NCBI GenBank assembly: GCA_017561205.1
Contig: JAFZDL010000041.1
Coordinates: 1-51,939, forward strand
Direction of reading: 5' to 3'
DNA length: 51,939 bases
Origin: Oscillospiraceae bacterium
GTDB lineage: Bacteria > Bacillota > Clostridia > Oscillospirales > Oscillospiraceae
Under the pieces are notes generated by a model, which saw nothing but the letters and a program-made list of their open reading frames with translations, did no database searches and was not told where the DNA came from. A program made the position numbers and the translations under genes. The number at the start of each line of letters is the position of its first letter. Within the stretch, counting starts at the first letter, position 1. This document shows positions 44,926 to 51,939 of the stretch, in pieces.

Positions 44926-44944
44926 AGGGTTTTCCGGTTCGTAT

Positions 44945-44975
44945 AAAAAAGCACCGCCGTAGCGGTGCTTTTTTT
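44945..44975. terminator. Bidirectional terminator between lgt and the flavodiiron gene
   Basis: AAAAAAGCACCGC, CGTA loop, GCGGTGCTTTTTT. A classic two-way terminator. Confidence 0.92.
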
Positions 44976-44976
44976 C

Positions 44977-46770
44977 TTATCCTATCGGTTCAAAATCGGC
45001 AGCGCCGTGCTTGCACAGGGGGCAAACCAGATCCTCGGGAAGCTCGCTACCCTCATAGACCCAGCCGCAGATCTTGCACACAAAGCCCTTCTTCTCGGTT
45101 TCGGGCTTGGGCTTTACGAAGTTTTGGTAGTAGGTGTAGGACATTGTCTCCACCTTGCTCAGATTCGCGCACTGCACAACATCGCAGATGAACATAATGT
45201 GGGTACCCAAATCCATCTGACCCGTGACCTTGCAGGAAATGAATGCGTTGGAATACTTGTCTAAGAACAGCAGGCCGTTGGCGGCGCGCTGGGTATGCTT
45301 AAAGTCTGCGAACTTATCCACTTCCCGACCGGACTGAAAACCAAATCGCTGGAACAGCTTGAAGGGGGCTTCCTGGGACAGGGTGGAAACATTCAGCTTG
45401 CCGGTCTTGGCGATAACCTCGCAGGAGTAGTTGAGCTTGTTAATGGTAACAGCCACCCGGTTGGGGGTGTTGGTGACCTGGGTGACGGTGTTGACGATGA
45501 GGCCGTTGTCCTTCTTCCCGTCGTTGCTGGTTACCACGTACAGGCCGTAGCCGATATTAAACAGCGCGGTTGCGTCCACAAAATCCTCCTGCACTTCCAC
45601 AGGATTATAAGATGCAGCCAGCTCCTCAGCCAGCTTCACCACCTGCTCGGTAGACTCCTTATTCAGCGCGGACATTATGGTTACATTGTTCTCGGTGTAG
45701 GTAATATCCTTGGAGTCGGCCAGCTTGCCCTTCATCACCTTGATGGCGGTGGGAGCCCAGGAGCCGTTTTCGATCATACCTACGGTACGGTTCTGGAAAT
45801 TCCGCTCAGTGAGCTTATCCAGATAGGTCCGCATATAGGGGAAGACATCTGCATTGTAGGTGGTGGTAGCCAGCACCAGCTTATCATAGCGGAAGGCATC
45901 GGAAACCGCCAAAGCCATATCACACCGGGCCAGGTCGTGGACGATCACATTGGGCACATCTCTTGCCCGGAGTTCTCTTGCCAAAATCTCCACAGCCTCC
46001 TTGGTGTGGCCGTAAATAGAGGTGTAGGCAATAACAACACCCTCGGTTTCGGGGGTGTAGGAAGACCACAGGTCATAAAGCTTAATGTAGTGACCCAGAT
46101 TCTCCGTCAGCACAGGGCCGTGGAGGGGGCAGATGATCTGAATGTCCAGGGTCGCAGCAACTTTCAGAATGTTCTGCACCTGCTTGCCGTACTTACCAAC
46201 GATGCCGATAAAGTAGCGGCGGGCTTCGTCATCCCAATCTTCCGTCACATCCAAAGCGCCGAACTTGCCGAAGCCGTCAGCGGAGAACAGTACCTTATCG
46301 AAGCTGTCATAGGTCATCATAACCTCGGGCCAGTGGACCATGGGGGCAAAGGCGAAGGTGAGGGTGTGCTGACCCAATGAAAGTGTGTCGAGGTTCTCCA
46401 CAGTGAGGGTATTTGCCATTTTCAGCTTGGGGAAGAACTGACCGATCATCTTAAAGGTCTTCACATTGGCCACCACAGTAACTTCCGGATATGTATTGAC
46501 AAAAGCCTCAACGGATGCGGCGTGATCCGGCTCCATATGCTGGACAACCAAGTAGTCAGGCTGACGGCCGGACAGAGCCTTTTCAATATTTTTCAGCCAC
46601 TCAGCAGTTTTAGACTGGTCGATGGTGTCCATAACGGCCACCTTCTCGTCCAAAATCACATAAGAATTGTAGGCCATACCGTTGGGCACAACATACTGGC
46701 CCTCGAACAGATCCACTTCGTGGTCATTGGCGCCTACATACAAAATGGTATCGGTAACTTTTTTCAGCAT
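44977..46770 (-). CDS. Flavodiiron protein with fused flavin-reductase and rubredoxin domains
   Basis: 597 residues, cytoplasmic. Domain 1 is the metallo-beta-lactamase-like diiron domain with ligands His78, Glu80, Asp82 (QHMEPDH), His146, Asp165 and His217 (PLHGP). Domain 2 (about 245-390) is flavodoxin-like with YTSIYGHTKEAV. Domain 3 (about 400-535) is a flavin-reductase/FMN-binding domain (LYVVTSNDGKKDNGLIVNT). Domain 4 (about 550-597) is rubredoxin: CKICGWVY and CPLCKHG. The protein would reduce O2 to water and/or NO to N2O with electrons entering through its own rubredoxin and flavin domains. AGGAGG precedes the ATG. Its promoter lies at 46967-46995, and a palindromic element occupies its leader. 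Confidence 0.94.
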   Translation of the reverse strand: MLKKVTDTILYVGANDHEVDLFEGQYVVPNGMAYNSYVILDEKVAVMDTIDQSKTAEWLKNIEKALSGRQPDYLVVQHMEPDHAASVEAFVNTYPEVTVVANVKTFKMIGQFFPKLKMANTLTVENLDTLSLGQHTLTFAFAPMVHWPEVMMTYDSFDKVLFSADGFGKFGALDVTEDWDDEARRYFIGIVGKYGKQVQNILKVAATLDIQIICPLHGPVLTENLGHYIKLYDLWSSYTPETEGVVIAYTSIYGHTKEAVEILARELRARDVPNVIVHDLARCDMALAVSDAFRYDKLVLATTTYNADVFPYMRTYLDKLTERNFQNRTVGMIENGSWAPTAIKVMKGKLADSKDITYTENNVTIMSALNKESTEQVVKLAEELAASYNPVEVQEDFVDATALFNIGYGLYVVTSNDGKKDNGLIVNTVTQVTNTPNRVAVTINKLNYSCEVIAKTGKLNVSTLSQEAPFKLFQRFGFQSGREVDKFADFKHTQRAANGLLFLDKYSNAFISCKVTGQMDLGTHIMFICDVVQCANLSKVETMSYTYYQNFVKPKPETEKKGFVCKICGWVYEGSELPEDLVCPLCKHGAADFEPIG

Positions 46771-46815
46771 AGACTTTCCTCCTGTTGTTTTAGGTCACTT
46801 TGCCGCACCCACCTT

Positions 46816-46933
46816 GTCATTCCGAGGGAGCAACGCGACCGTGGGAATCTCCGGGTACAATCTTTATCACTGCGAAGCATTTCGTTAGTTGCTACCGGGA
46901 GATTGCCACGCCCCTTGCGGGGCTCGCAATGAC
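46816..46933. repeat. Palindromic intergenic element, GCAATCTC subfamily, copy 4
   Basis: GTCATTCCGAGG and CTCGCAATGAC ends; inner GTGGGAATCTC and GAGATTGCCAC. It lies in the predicted 5' leader of the flavodiiron mRNA. Confidence 0.88.
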
Positions 46934-46966
46934 AAAGAAGGGAATACCTCGTCTTTCGATAGTACT

Positions 46967-46995
46967 ATCATAACAAATATTTTCCACTTTGTCAA
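46967..46995 (-). promoter_or_regulatory. Flavodiiron gene promoter
   Basis: On the minus strand TTGACA (46995-46990), 17-base spacer, TATGAT (46972-46967). Near-consensus. Confidence 0.78.
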
Positions 46996-46996
46996 T

Positions 46997-47013
46997 ATAA
47001 GAATGATTCTTAT
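46997..47013. promoter_or_regulatory. Fur-superfamily-like operator palindrome
   Basis: ATAAGAAT-G-ATTCTTAT is a perfect 8-1-8 palindrome. Its size and 7-1-7 core (TAAGAAT-N-ATTCTTA) resemble Fur/PerR/Zur boxes. It abuts the -35 of the flavodiiron promoter and lies 13 bases before the -35 of the ZIP promoter. Which regulator binds cannot be told by eye. Confidence 0.65.
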
Positions 47014-47026
47014 TCTCAAAAATTTC

Positions 47027-47056
47027 TTGACAAAAATCCCCTCTTGCGTATACAAT
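47027..47056 (+). promoter_or_regulatory. ZIP transporter promoter
   Basis: -35 TTGACA at 47027-47032. The -10 is TACAAT (18-base spacer) or TATACA (16-base spacer) within TATACAAT. The ATG is at 47079. Confidence 0.72.
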
Positions 47057-47078
47057 ACATACAGAAGGAGGTATTGCC

Positions 47079-47837
47079 ATGGAACTTGTACTTCTCACAG
47101 CCCTGGGCGTAGGCGGCGCAACCGTCTTTGGCACAGCCCTTGGCTTTCTCTTTAAGAATATTTCCCACAAATTCAGTGATATCATTCTGTCCTTTGCCGC
47201 AGGCGTGATGCTGGCGGCGGCAGTGATGGGTCTTGTACTGCCCTCGTTGGAGTACGGCGGAGAGTTCGGCCTTGTGTACACCATCTTGGGCGTGTTTGCC
47301 GGCGCGGTGTGTGTGAACCTGTTTGATAAATTAGTCCCCCACCTGCACCGGCTCAGCGGCGTGGACCAGGAATCCCACCCCAGCGAAACCCAAAAGCTCA
47401 ACAAGGTTCTGCTGTTCGTCACCGCCATCGCCATTCATAACCTGCCCGAGGGTATCGCCGCAGGCGTTGGCTTTGGCTCCGGCAACAATACAGAAGCCCT
47501 TACCGTGGCAGGTGGCATTGCCCTGCAGAACATCCCCGAGGGTATGGTCATCGTCGGGCCTATGCTGGCAGCGGGTATGAAGCCCGGCCGCACCTTTCTC
47601 ATCGCAGCCGCCACAGGCATTGTGGAGGTGCTGGGAACACTCTTAGGCTTCTTCGCAGTCACGGTTTCGGCAGCGATCCTTCCCTTTGCCCTGGCCTTTG
47701 CCGGCGGCACCATGCTCTACGTCATCAGCGACGAAATGATCCCCGAGACTCACGCCCACGGCAGCGAGCGGGGCGCGACCTATTCTTTGCTGGTTGGCTT
47801 CTGCCTGATGCTGGTATTCGATGTACTATTGGGATAA
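47079..47837 (+). CDS. ZIP family divalent metal transporter (GufA-like)
   Basis: 252 residues with eight predicted membrane segments. The paired metal-site motifs are AIAIHNLPEGIAAGVGF (TM4) and ALQNIPEGMVIVGPM (TM5), and the DEMIPETHAHGSERG loop near the end is typical of the GufA/ZIP11-like group. A short histidine-containing loop (PHLHRLSG...SHPSE) follows TM3. It would bring Zn, Fe or Mn into the cell. GGAGG precedes the ATG. It shares a regulatory region with the flavodiiron gene. Confidence 0.93.
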   Translation: MELVLLTALGVGGATVFGTALGFLFKNISHKFSDIILSFAAGVMLAAAVMGLVLPSLEYGGEFGLVYTILGVFAGAVCVNLFDKLVPHLHRLSGVDQESHPSETQKLNKVLLFVTAIAIHNLPEGIAAGVGFGSGNNTEALTVAGGIALQNIPEGMVIVGPMLAAGMKPGRTFLIAAATGIVEVLGTLLGFFAVTVSAAILPFALAFAGGTMLYVISDEMIPETHAHGSERGATYSLLVGFCLMLVFDVLLG

Positions 47838-47857
47838 TTTATAAAACGCAAAAACCC

Positions 47858-47977
47858 TGTCATTCTGAGCGAAGTGACGAAGGAACGGAGTCGAAGAATC
47901 TACGCACTTTCGTTAACTTCTAAGCAACGATGCGGTGCGAAGATCCTTCGACGCGCTACGCTTGCTCAGGATGACAG
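47858..47977. repeat. Palindromic intergenic element, CGAAGGATC subfamily, copy 6
   Basis: TGTCATTCTGAGCG and GCTCAGGATGACA ends; inner AGTCGAAGAATCT and AGATCCTTCGAC arms. It lies between the ZIP gene and the converging exonuclease gene. Confidence 0.9.
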
Positions 47978-47988
47978 GATTTTTAATT

Positions 47989-48966
47989 TTATTGCAATTT
48001 ACTTCTTCTGCGGCGGCGCTGGGCACCGGAGGGTCTTTTTACTTCCGGGTCTGCCTTTTCTGCCCGCCTTGCGTAGGCCTCAGCGGCTTCAGAGGTGGCT
48101 TCATAGGTGAGCCGGCTCACCCGCACCTTGCCGTCGGGCTGGTCGGACAGGCGAATGCGGATGAGGAATTTTCCGTGTTCCGGACACTCCGCCAAATCCA
48201 TATACCGCCGTCCCGGCTGGGCAAACCACCGGGTACCGGTCATTTGTGCCGAGCAGGTGGGGCATTTGTTTTCCGGGCCATCCATAGCCGCCAAAGCTGC
48301 CTGCTTGTCGGCATAGTCATAGAACACCTTGCGGCCGATACAGCCGGGGAGCTCTGCCCCGTGGAAACCGTTTTCGTGGCTCTTCACAGCCTGTCCGTAC
48401 TCCATAACGCCCTTGGTCAAATCCAATTTGGCGCAAATGAGCGCAGTGTGATAAGCATCCCCCAACGCATCGTGGGCAGGCCGGGTGGCCTCGATTGAGA
48501 AGATCTCCATAGCGGTTTTTAAGGCCTTCTGAGAGGACGAGCCATCGGTCTGGGCATTGAAGATCATCTGGGCATTGTACCAGCGATTGACCCAGCTTTC
48601 GTCAATGCCGTAAAGCCTCAGATTCTCCCGCAAAATAGTGATATCGTCAAAGCCCCAGGTGAGGAAGATCACATCCTCGCCGCACCAGGCGCGGAACTTC
48701 GCCATAGCCTCCCCCATGGGAATGCCTTCGTCCCGGAGCTGGGCTTCTTTAATGCCGGTGAGCTTGCTGACCCGGCGGTTTAAGCGGCGGTAGAATTTGG
48801 GCTTCACCAGCACCTGAAATTCGTCGCCAACCTGCTGATCCTCGGTGATCCGCACCGCGCCGATTTGAATGATCTCACCCCGGATCTGCACCGGCAGAAC
48901 CTTCTTGGCAGAGGGCGAACCGGGCCAGGGCTGATTCCATTCCATATCCAAAACGATGTAGTTCAT
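47989..48966 (-). CDS. DEDDh 3'-5' exonuclease (DnaQ/KapD-like)
   Basis: 325 residues. The exonuclease domain (1-180) has Asp7 and Glu9 in LDMEWN, the WGFDDITIL block, and the C-terminal RPAHDALGDAYHTA with the DEDDh histidine and aspartate. A second part (about 230-290) holds paired cysteines (NKCPTCSAQM and AECPEHG), a possible zinc ribbon. The C-terminus is very basic (RRRRRSK), suggesting nucleic-acid binding. It is more like the KapD/ERI-1 group than a DNA-polymerase proofreading subunit. Nucleic-acid substrate not known. Confidence 0.86.
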   Translation of the reverse strand: MNYIVLDMEWNQPWPGSPSAKKVLPVQIRGEIIQIGAVRITEDQQVGDEFQVLVKPKFYRRLNRRVSKLTGIKEAQLRDEGIPMGEAMAKFRAWCGEDVIFLTWGFDDITILRENLRLYGIDESWVNRWYNAQMIFNAQTDGSSSQKALKTAMEIFSIEATRPAHDALGDAYHTALICAKLDLTKGVMEYGQAVKSHENGFHGAELPGCIGRKVFYDYADKQAALAAMDGPENKCPTCSAQMTGTRWFAQPGRRYMDLAECPEHGKFLIRIRLSDQPDGKVRVSRLTYEATSEAAEAYARRAEKADPEVKRPSGAQRRRRRSKLQ

Positions 48967-48997
48967 CTTTGAAACCTCGTAACAATTTTCTTCCTAT

Positions 48998-49026
48998 ATC
49001 ATAGCATAGCCAATCTGCCCTGTAAA
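48998..49026 (-). promoter_or_regulatory. Exonuclease gene promoter
   Basis: On the minus strand TTTACA, 17-base spacer, TATGAT, preceded by TG at one base. Confidence 0.7.
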
Positions 49027-49035
49027 CAACAATTT

Positions 49036-49142
49036 TGTCATTCTGAGCGTAGCAGCCATAGGCTGCGAAGTCGAAGAATCTTCTCGCCAATCATAGGTAC
49101 GTAGATCCTTCGACTCCCCCTGTGGGGTCGCTCAGGATGACA
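49036..49142. repeat. Palindromic intergenic element, CGAAGGATC subfamily, copy 7
   Basis: TGTCATTCTGAGCG and CGCTCAGGATGACA ends; inner AGTCGAAGAATCT and AGATCCTTCGACT arms. It lies between the exonuclease and PflX-like genes. Confidence 0.9.
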
Positions 49143-49148
49143 ATAAGG

Positions 49149-50006
49149 TCAAAAAGAAGGAATATAGGCAGCATCCCCGGAACAGCCTTCCTGGGTGAAA
49201 CCCTGCAAGCCATTTAAGTACATCCAGCTTAAGACCGCATCATATTCCTCATCGGTAATTTTCCGATCAAAGGGGGCAGGAAGTCCGGGCATGGGGGTAT
49301 ACTGGCGCATCAGGCTCACCAGCACCTGCCCCGGGGCAAAGGTATCCCCAACCCAATCCAGCACTTTGAGGGAATTTTCCACATTGCCCGGCAAAATCAG
49401 ATGCCGGATAATGACACCTTTTTTGATTTTTTCGCCCTCCCATTGGGGAGCGCCCACCTGATGCACCATCTCTTTGATGGCCCGGCTGGCAACTGCAAAA
49501 TAGTCTTTCGCGCCGGAAAGCTTCTCTGCCAACGCATCATCTGCGTACTTCATATCCGGCAGGTAGATATCCACCAAACCGTTTAATTGCGCGATGGTTT
49601 CTGCCTTTTCGTAGCCGCCGCAGTTGTACACCACGGGAACGGGCAATTTGGGACTAAGGGCAGGTAAAATGGTGGGCAAAAACTGGGTAGGGGTCACCAA
49701 ATCAATATTCTCCGCTCCTTGGGCGATGAGCCTTTCCATCTCCCGGCGCAGAGTAGCAGAATCCATGGGTTTGCCCACCGGGGAAGCAGAAATGGCTCTG
49801 TTTTGGCAGTAGCTGCACTTTAGCGTACAGCCGCCGAAGAACACAGCGCCGCTGCCGCCACCGCCTGCCAAAGCAGGCTCTTCCCATTTGTGGAGCATGG
49901 TCTTGGCAACAAGAGCCTCCCCTGGACAGCCGCAAAAGCCCAATTCCCCGGCTGTTCTGTCCACCCCACACTCCCAGGGGCATAAATTACAGGTTTTATA
50001 ATCCAT
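49149..50006 (-). CDS. Radical SAM protein, PflX-like
   Basis: 285 residues from the ATG at 50006. The N-terminus CNLCPWECGVDR and GFCGCP is a cysteine-rich segment typical of the PflX/COG1313 group. The radical SAM cluster motif is Cys60-x3-Cys64-x2-Cys67 in GGCTLKCSYCQN. Later blocks include NCGGYEK, VDIYLPDMKYAD and IIRHLILPGNVENS. Related proteins activate glycyl-radical enzymes, but the PflX group has no settled target and no glycyl-radical gene is adjacent. A weak GGGTG site precedes this ATG; an in-frame ATG at 50018 is the alternative. Confidence 0.87.
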   Translation of the reverse strand: MDYKTCNLCPWECGVDRTAGELGFCGCPGEALVAKTMLHKWEEPALAGGGGSGAVFFGGCTLKCSYCQNRAISASPVGKPMDSATLRREMERLIAQGAENIDLVTPTQFLPTILPALSPKLPVPVVYNCGGYEKAETIAQLNGLVDIYLPDMKYADDALAEKLSGAKDYFAVASRAIKEMVHQVGAPQWEGEKIKKGVIIRHLILPGNVENSLKVLDWVGDTFAPGQVLVSLMRQYTPMPGLPAPFDRKITDEEYDAVLSWMYLNGLQGFTQEGCSGDAAYIPSF

Positions 50007-50024
50007 AGTAACACCCATTTAATT

Positions 50025-50107
50025 GTCATTGCGAGGAGCCGAAGGCGACGTGGCAATCTCAAGTATGCACCATAGATTGCCACGGCCCTAACGGGCCTCG
50101 CAATGAC
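50025..50107. repeat. Palindromic intergenic element, GCAATCTC subfamily, copy 5
   Basis: GTCATTGCGAGG and CCTCGCAATGAC ends; inner GTGGCAATCTC and AGATTGCCAC arms. It is the shortest copy. Upstream of the PflX-like gene. Confidence 0.9.
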
Positions 50108-50176
50108 ACGGAAATTCTTGTTTTTTATGATTTTACCACACAGGAAGAAGATTTGCCACCTTTATAAAAATTTTAT

Positions 50177-50205
50177 TTGCCATTGGGCGGATTTTCGCGT
50201 AGTAT
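50177..50205 (+). promoter_or_regulatory. Promoter of the 323-residue membrane protein gene
   Basis: TTGCCA, 17-base spacer, TAGTAT, 30 bases before the ATG at 50235. Confidence 0.62.
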
Positions 50206-50234
50206 ATAGGAGATGACAACACGGAGGTGACATC

Positions 50235-51206
50235 ATGACTTTACAATTCGATGACCTGCGCCAAAAGGCGGATAAGCGCTTGGATTTTGCCGCTTACTCC
50301 CCTCGGCGTTTGGTGCTGATCCATACTGCCGTATCCTTAGGCGCATCTTTGGTGATAGGACTTCTCAATTTGCTGTTTTCCCAAATGATTGCAAACACAG
50401 GCGGCCTTGGTGGCTTGGCTACCCGCTCTATGCTCCAGACCGCACAGACGGTGCTGGAGTTGGCAGTGACCCTTGCTCTGCCTTTTTGGAACATCGGTCT
50501 GATCCGGGCATCCCTTTGCTGGGCAAGGGGAGAATTGGCTGAGCCGCCCACCCTTTTGGGGGGCTTCCGCCGTTTCCGCTCTGTGCTGGGTGTTAAGCTG
50601 CTCACCGGCGCAATATTCCTGGGGCTGGGTATGGCGATTTCCTACTTAGGCACTATGCTCTTTCTGTTTACTCCCTTTGCAGGCGGACTTCTAAAAGCCC
50701 TGGACCCCATTATGCAGGATGCAGACACCCTCAACCCCGAGCTGCTGCTGAGCGATGAAGTGATGGCCCAGCTCAGCTCCGCTGTCGTGCCGCTGATGAT
50801 TTTCGCAGGCATTCTGTTTGCGGCAATTGCCATTCCTGTGTGGTATCGTGTCCGTTTTGCGGACTTTGTCGTGATGGACGGCAGCCGTTCCGCAGTTTCT
50901 CTCATTGAAAGCTTCCGCATCACTAAGAATAGAGCCCTGGAAGTCTTCAAAATCGACCTGCATTTCTGGTGGTTCTACCTGCTGCAGCTGCTCACCGTGA
51001 CTCTGTGCTACGGCGACAGCATTTTGGCAGCCTTGGGTGTTACCCTGCCCATATCCGAGGAACTGTCCTATGTGCTGTTCTATGCCGTGGGCATTGCAAC
51101 CCAGGGACTGCTTCTTTGGTGGTATCAGGCCCGGGTGTCCGTAACCTACGCCCTTGCCTACGAATCTCTCACCGCCGACGTGGCTTGCAGCCAAACTGCG
51201 CAATAA
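50235..51206 (+). CDS. Multi-pass membrane protein, DUF975-like
   Basis: 323 residues with about six hydrophobic segments. The stretch ESFRITKNRALEVFKIDLHFWWFYLL resembles the conserved core of DUF975 proteins, and the N-terminal soluble part (FDDLRQKADKRL) is similar in position. Function is unknown. GGAGGTG precedes the ATG. It stands alone between the PflX-like gene and gap. Confidence 0.68.
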   Translation: MTLQFDDLRQKADKRLDFAAYSPRRLVLIHTAVSLGASLVIGLLNLLFSQMIANTGGLGGLATRSMLQTAQTVLELAVTLALPFWNIGLIRASLCWARGELAEPPTLLGGFRRFRSVLGVKLLTGAIFLGLGMAISYLGTMLFLFTPFAGGLLKALDPIMQDADTLNPELLLSDEVMAQLSSAVVPLMIFAGILFAAIAIPVWYRVRFADFVVMDGSRSAVSLIESFRITKNRALEVFKIDLHFWWFYLLQLLTVTLCYGDSILAALGVTLPISEELSYVLFYAVGIATQGLLLWWYQARVSVTYALAYESLTADVACSQTAQ

Positions 51207-51216
51207 AGGCAAAGCT

Positions 51217-51237
51217 TGCAGGTTTTCCTGCGTTTTG
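51217..51237 (+). terminator. Weak hairpin after the membrane protein gene
   Basis: TTGCAGG, TTTT loop, CCTGCG, then TTTTGTG. A short stem, so termination may be partial. Confidence 0.45.
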
Positions 51238-51292
51238 TGCTCTGTGTCCAAAGATTAGCGGAAAAAATTGTGTATTTTTACAATTTAGATAC

Positions 51293-51321
51293 TTTACAAC
51301 AGGTTTTTGGTATTGTATAAT
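51293..51321 (+). promoter_or_regulatory. gap promoter
   Basis: TTTACA, 17-base spacer, TATAAT. Transcription would begin about 70 bases before the ATG. The leader has two small hairpins (GGGGTTTAACCCC and GCTGCATCGCAGC). Confidence 0.8.
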
Positions 51322-51396
51322 GTTAAGGACTGGGGTTTAACCCCACAAAAAGTACATTTTGCTGCATCGCAGCACGAAAAATTGGAGGAAATCAAA

Positions 51397-51939
51397 ATGT
51401 CTGTAAAAGTTGCTATTAACGGTTTCGGTCGTATCGGCCGTCTGGCTTTCCGTCAGATGTTCGGCGCTGAGGGCTTCGAGGTTGTCGCTATTAACGACCT
51501 GACCTCCCCCGCTATGCTGGCTCACCTGCTGAAGTACGACTCCACTCAGGGTGCTTACGCTAAGCCCTTCGGCGCTCACACTGTCGAGGCTGGTGAGGAC
51601 AACATCGTTGTTGACGGCAAGAAGATCACCATCTACGCTAAGGCTAACGCTGCTGAGCTGCCCTGGGGCGAGCTGGACGTAGACGTCGTTCTGGAGTGCA
51701 CCGGCTTCTATACTTCCAAGGAGAAGGCTCAGGCTCACATCACCGCTGGCGCTAAGAAGGTTGTTATCTCCGCTCCCGCTGGTAACGATCTGCCCACCAT
51801 CGTTTACAACGTTAACCACGAGACCCTGACCAAGGAAGACAACATCATTTCCGCTGCTTCCTGCACCACCAACTGCCTGGCTCCCATGGCTAAGGCTCTG
51901 AACGACCTGGCTGCCATCGAGAGCGGCATTATGTGCACC
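51397..51939 (+). CDS. gap: Glyceraldehyde-3-phosphate dehydrogenase (partial, N-terminal 181 residues)
   Basis: The window ends inside the gene. NAD-binding [16 protein letters not shown] starts at residue 6. The active-site motif [17 protein letters not shown] is present, with the catalytic cysteine near residue 153. Glycolytic enzyme, NAD-dependent type by the early sequence ([22 protein letters not shown]). TTGGAGG precedes the ATG. Codon use is extremely biased, fitting high expression. Confidence 0.97.
   Translation, partial: MSVKVAINGFGRIGRLAFRQMFGAEGFEVVAINDLTSPAMLAHLLKYDSTQGAYAKPFGAHTVEAGEDNIVVDGKKITIYAKANAAELPWGELDVDVVLECTGFYTSKEKAQAHITAGAKKVVISAPAGNDLPTIVYNVNHETLTKEDNIISAASCTTNCLAPMAKALNDLAAIESGIMCT

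Overview
The window looks like chromosomal DNA from an anaerobic, probably spore-forming Clostridia member of the Oscillospirales type. This is an inference from moderate-to-high GC, strong Shine-Dalgarno sites, a SpoVT regulator, flavodiiron oxygen/NO detoxification, a formate-tetrahydrofolate ligase/FchA/FolD one-carbon cluster, and a very high density of short palindromic intergenic repeats. I see no prophage, CRISPR array, transposase or plasmid gene. Almost everything is housekeeping or surface biosynthesis.

Layout. 1-3.4 kb: one-carbon cluster (end of fhs, fchA, folD), then a ZTP-type riboswitch leading a DUF1576 membrane protein. 3.6-8.9 kb: secA, pgeF and an orphan peptide-binding lipoprotein. 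9.0-20.9 kb: a Wzx/Wzy-type polysaccharide locus from its own promoter (priming sugar transferase, three glycosyltransferases, an epimerase, an acetyltransferase, polymerase, the four dTDP-L-rhamnose genes, flippase). 21.0-27.2 kb: arginine operon argG-argH-(amino-acid ABC transporter)-argF, with an ARG box overlapping the argG promoter. The transporter's binding protein is circularly permuted. 27.2-30.4 kb: spoVT, a small cysteine-containing protein gene, a decayed spoVT duplicate, an AEC transporter, tRNA-Leu(UAA), and several repeat elements. 30.4-38.3 kb: gpmI, an Asp23-family protein and a FakA-like kinase, a YihY membrane protein, a serine-acetyltransferase-like protein, and a large lipoprotein with NlpC/P60-like modules. 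38.3-41.1 kb (minus strand): DUF2461, prmA and a DUF4015 protein. 41.3-44.8 kb: two M16 peptidase homologues and lgt. 45.0-47.8 kb: a flavodiiron fusion protein and a ZIP metal transporter, divergently transcribed around a shared Fur-family-like palindrome. 48.0-51.9 kb: an exonuclease, a PflX-like radical SAM protein, a membrane protein and the start of gap.

The best candidates for something not described before are: (1) the amino-acid-binding lipoprotein at 23865-24680, whose two lobes are in swapped order with breakpoints that complement each other; (2) the ZTP riboswitch in front of DUF1576, a possible one-carbon or purine-linked transporter; (3) a FolD lacking two cyclohydrolase residues directly after a dedicated cyclohydrolase; (4) the divergent flavodiiron/ZIP promoter pair with one perfect 8-1-8 palindrome; (5) twelve copies of related palindromic elements sharing TGTCAT/ATGACA ends, plus a separate GC-rich 114-115 bp element that sits inside a spoVT copy and beside a tRNA-Leu remnant.
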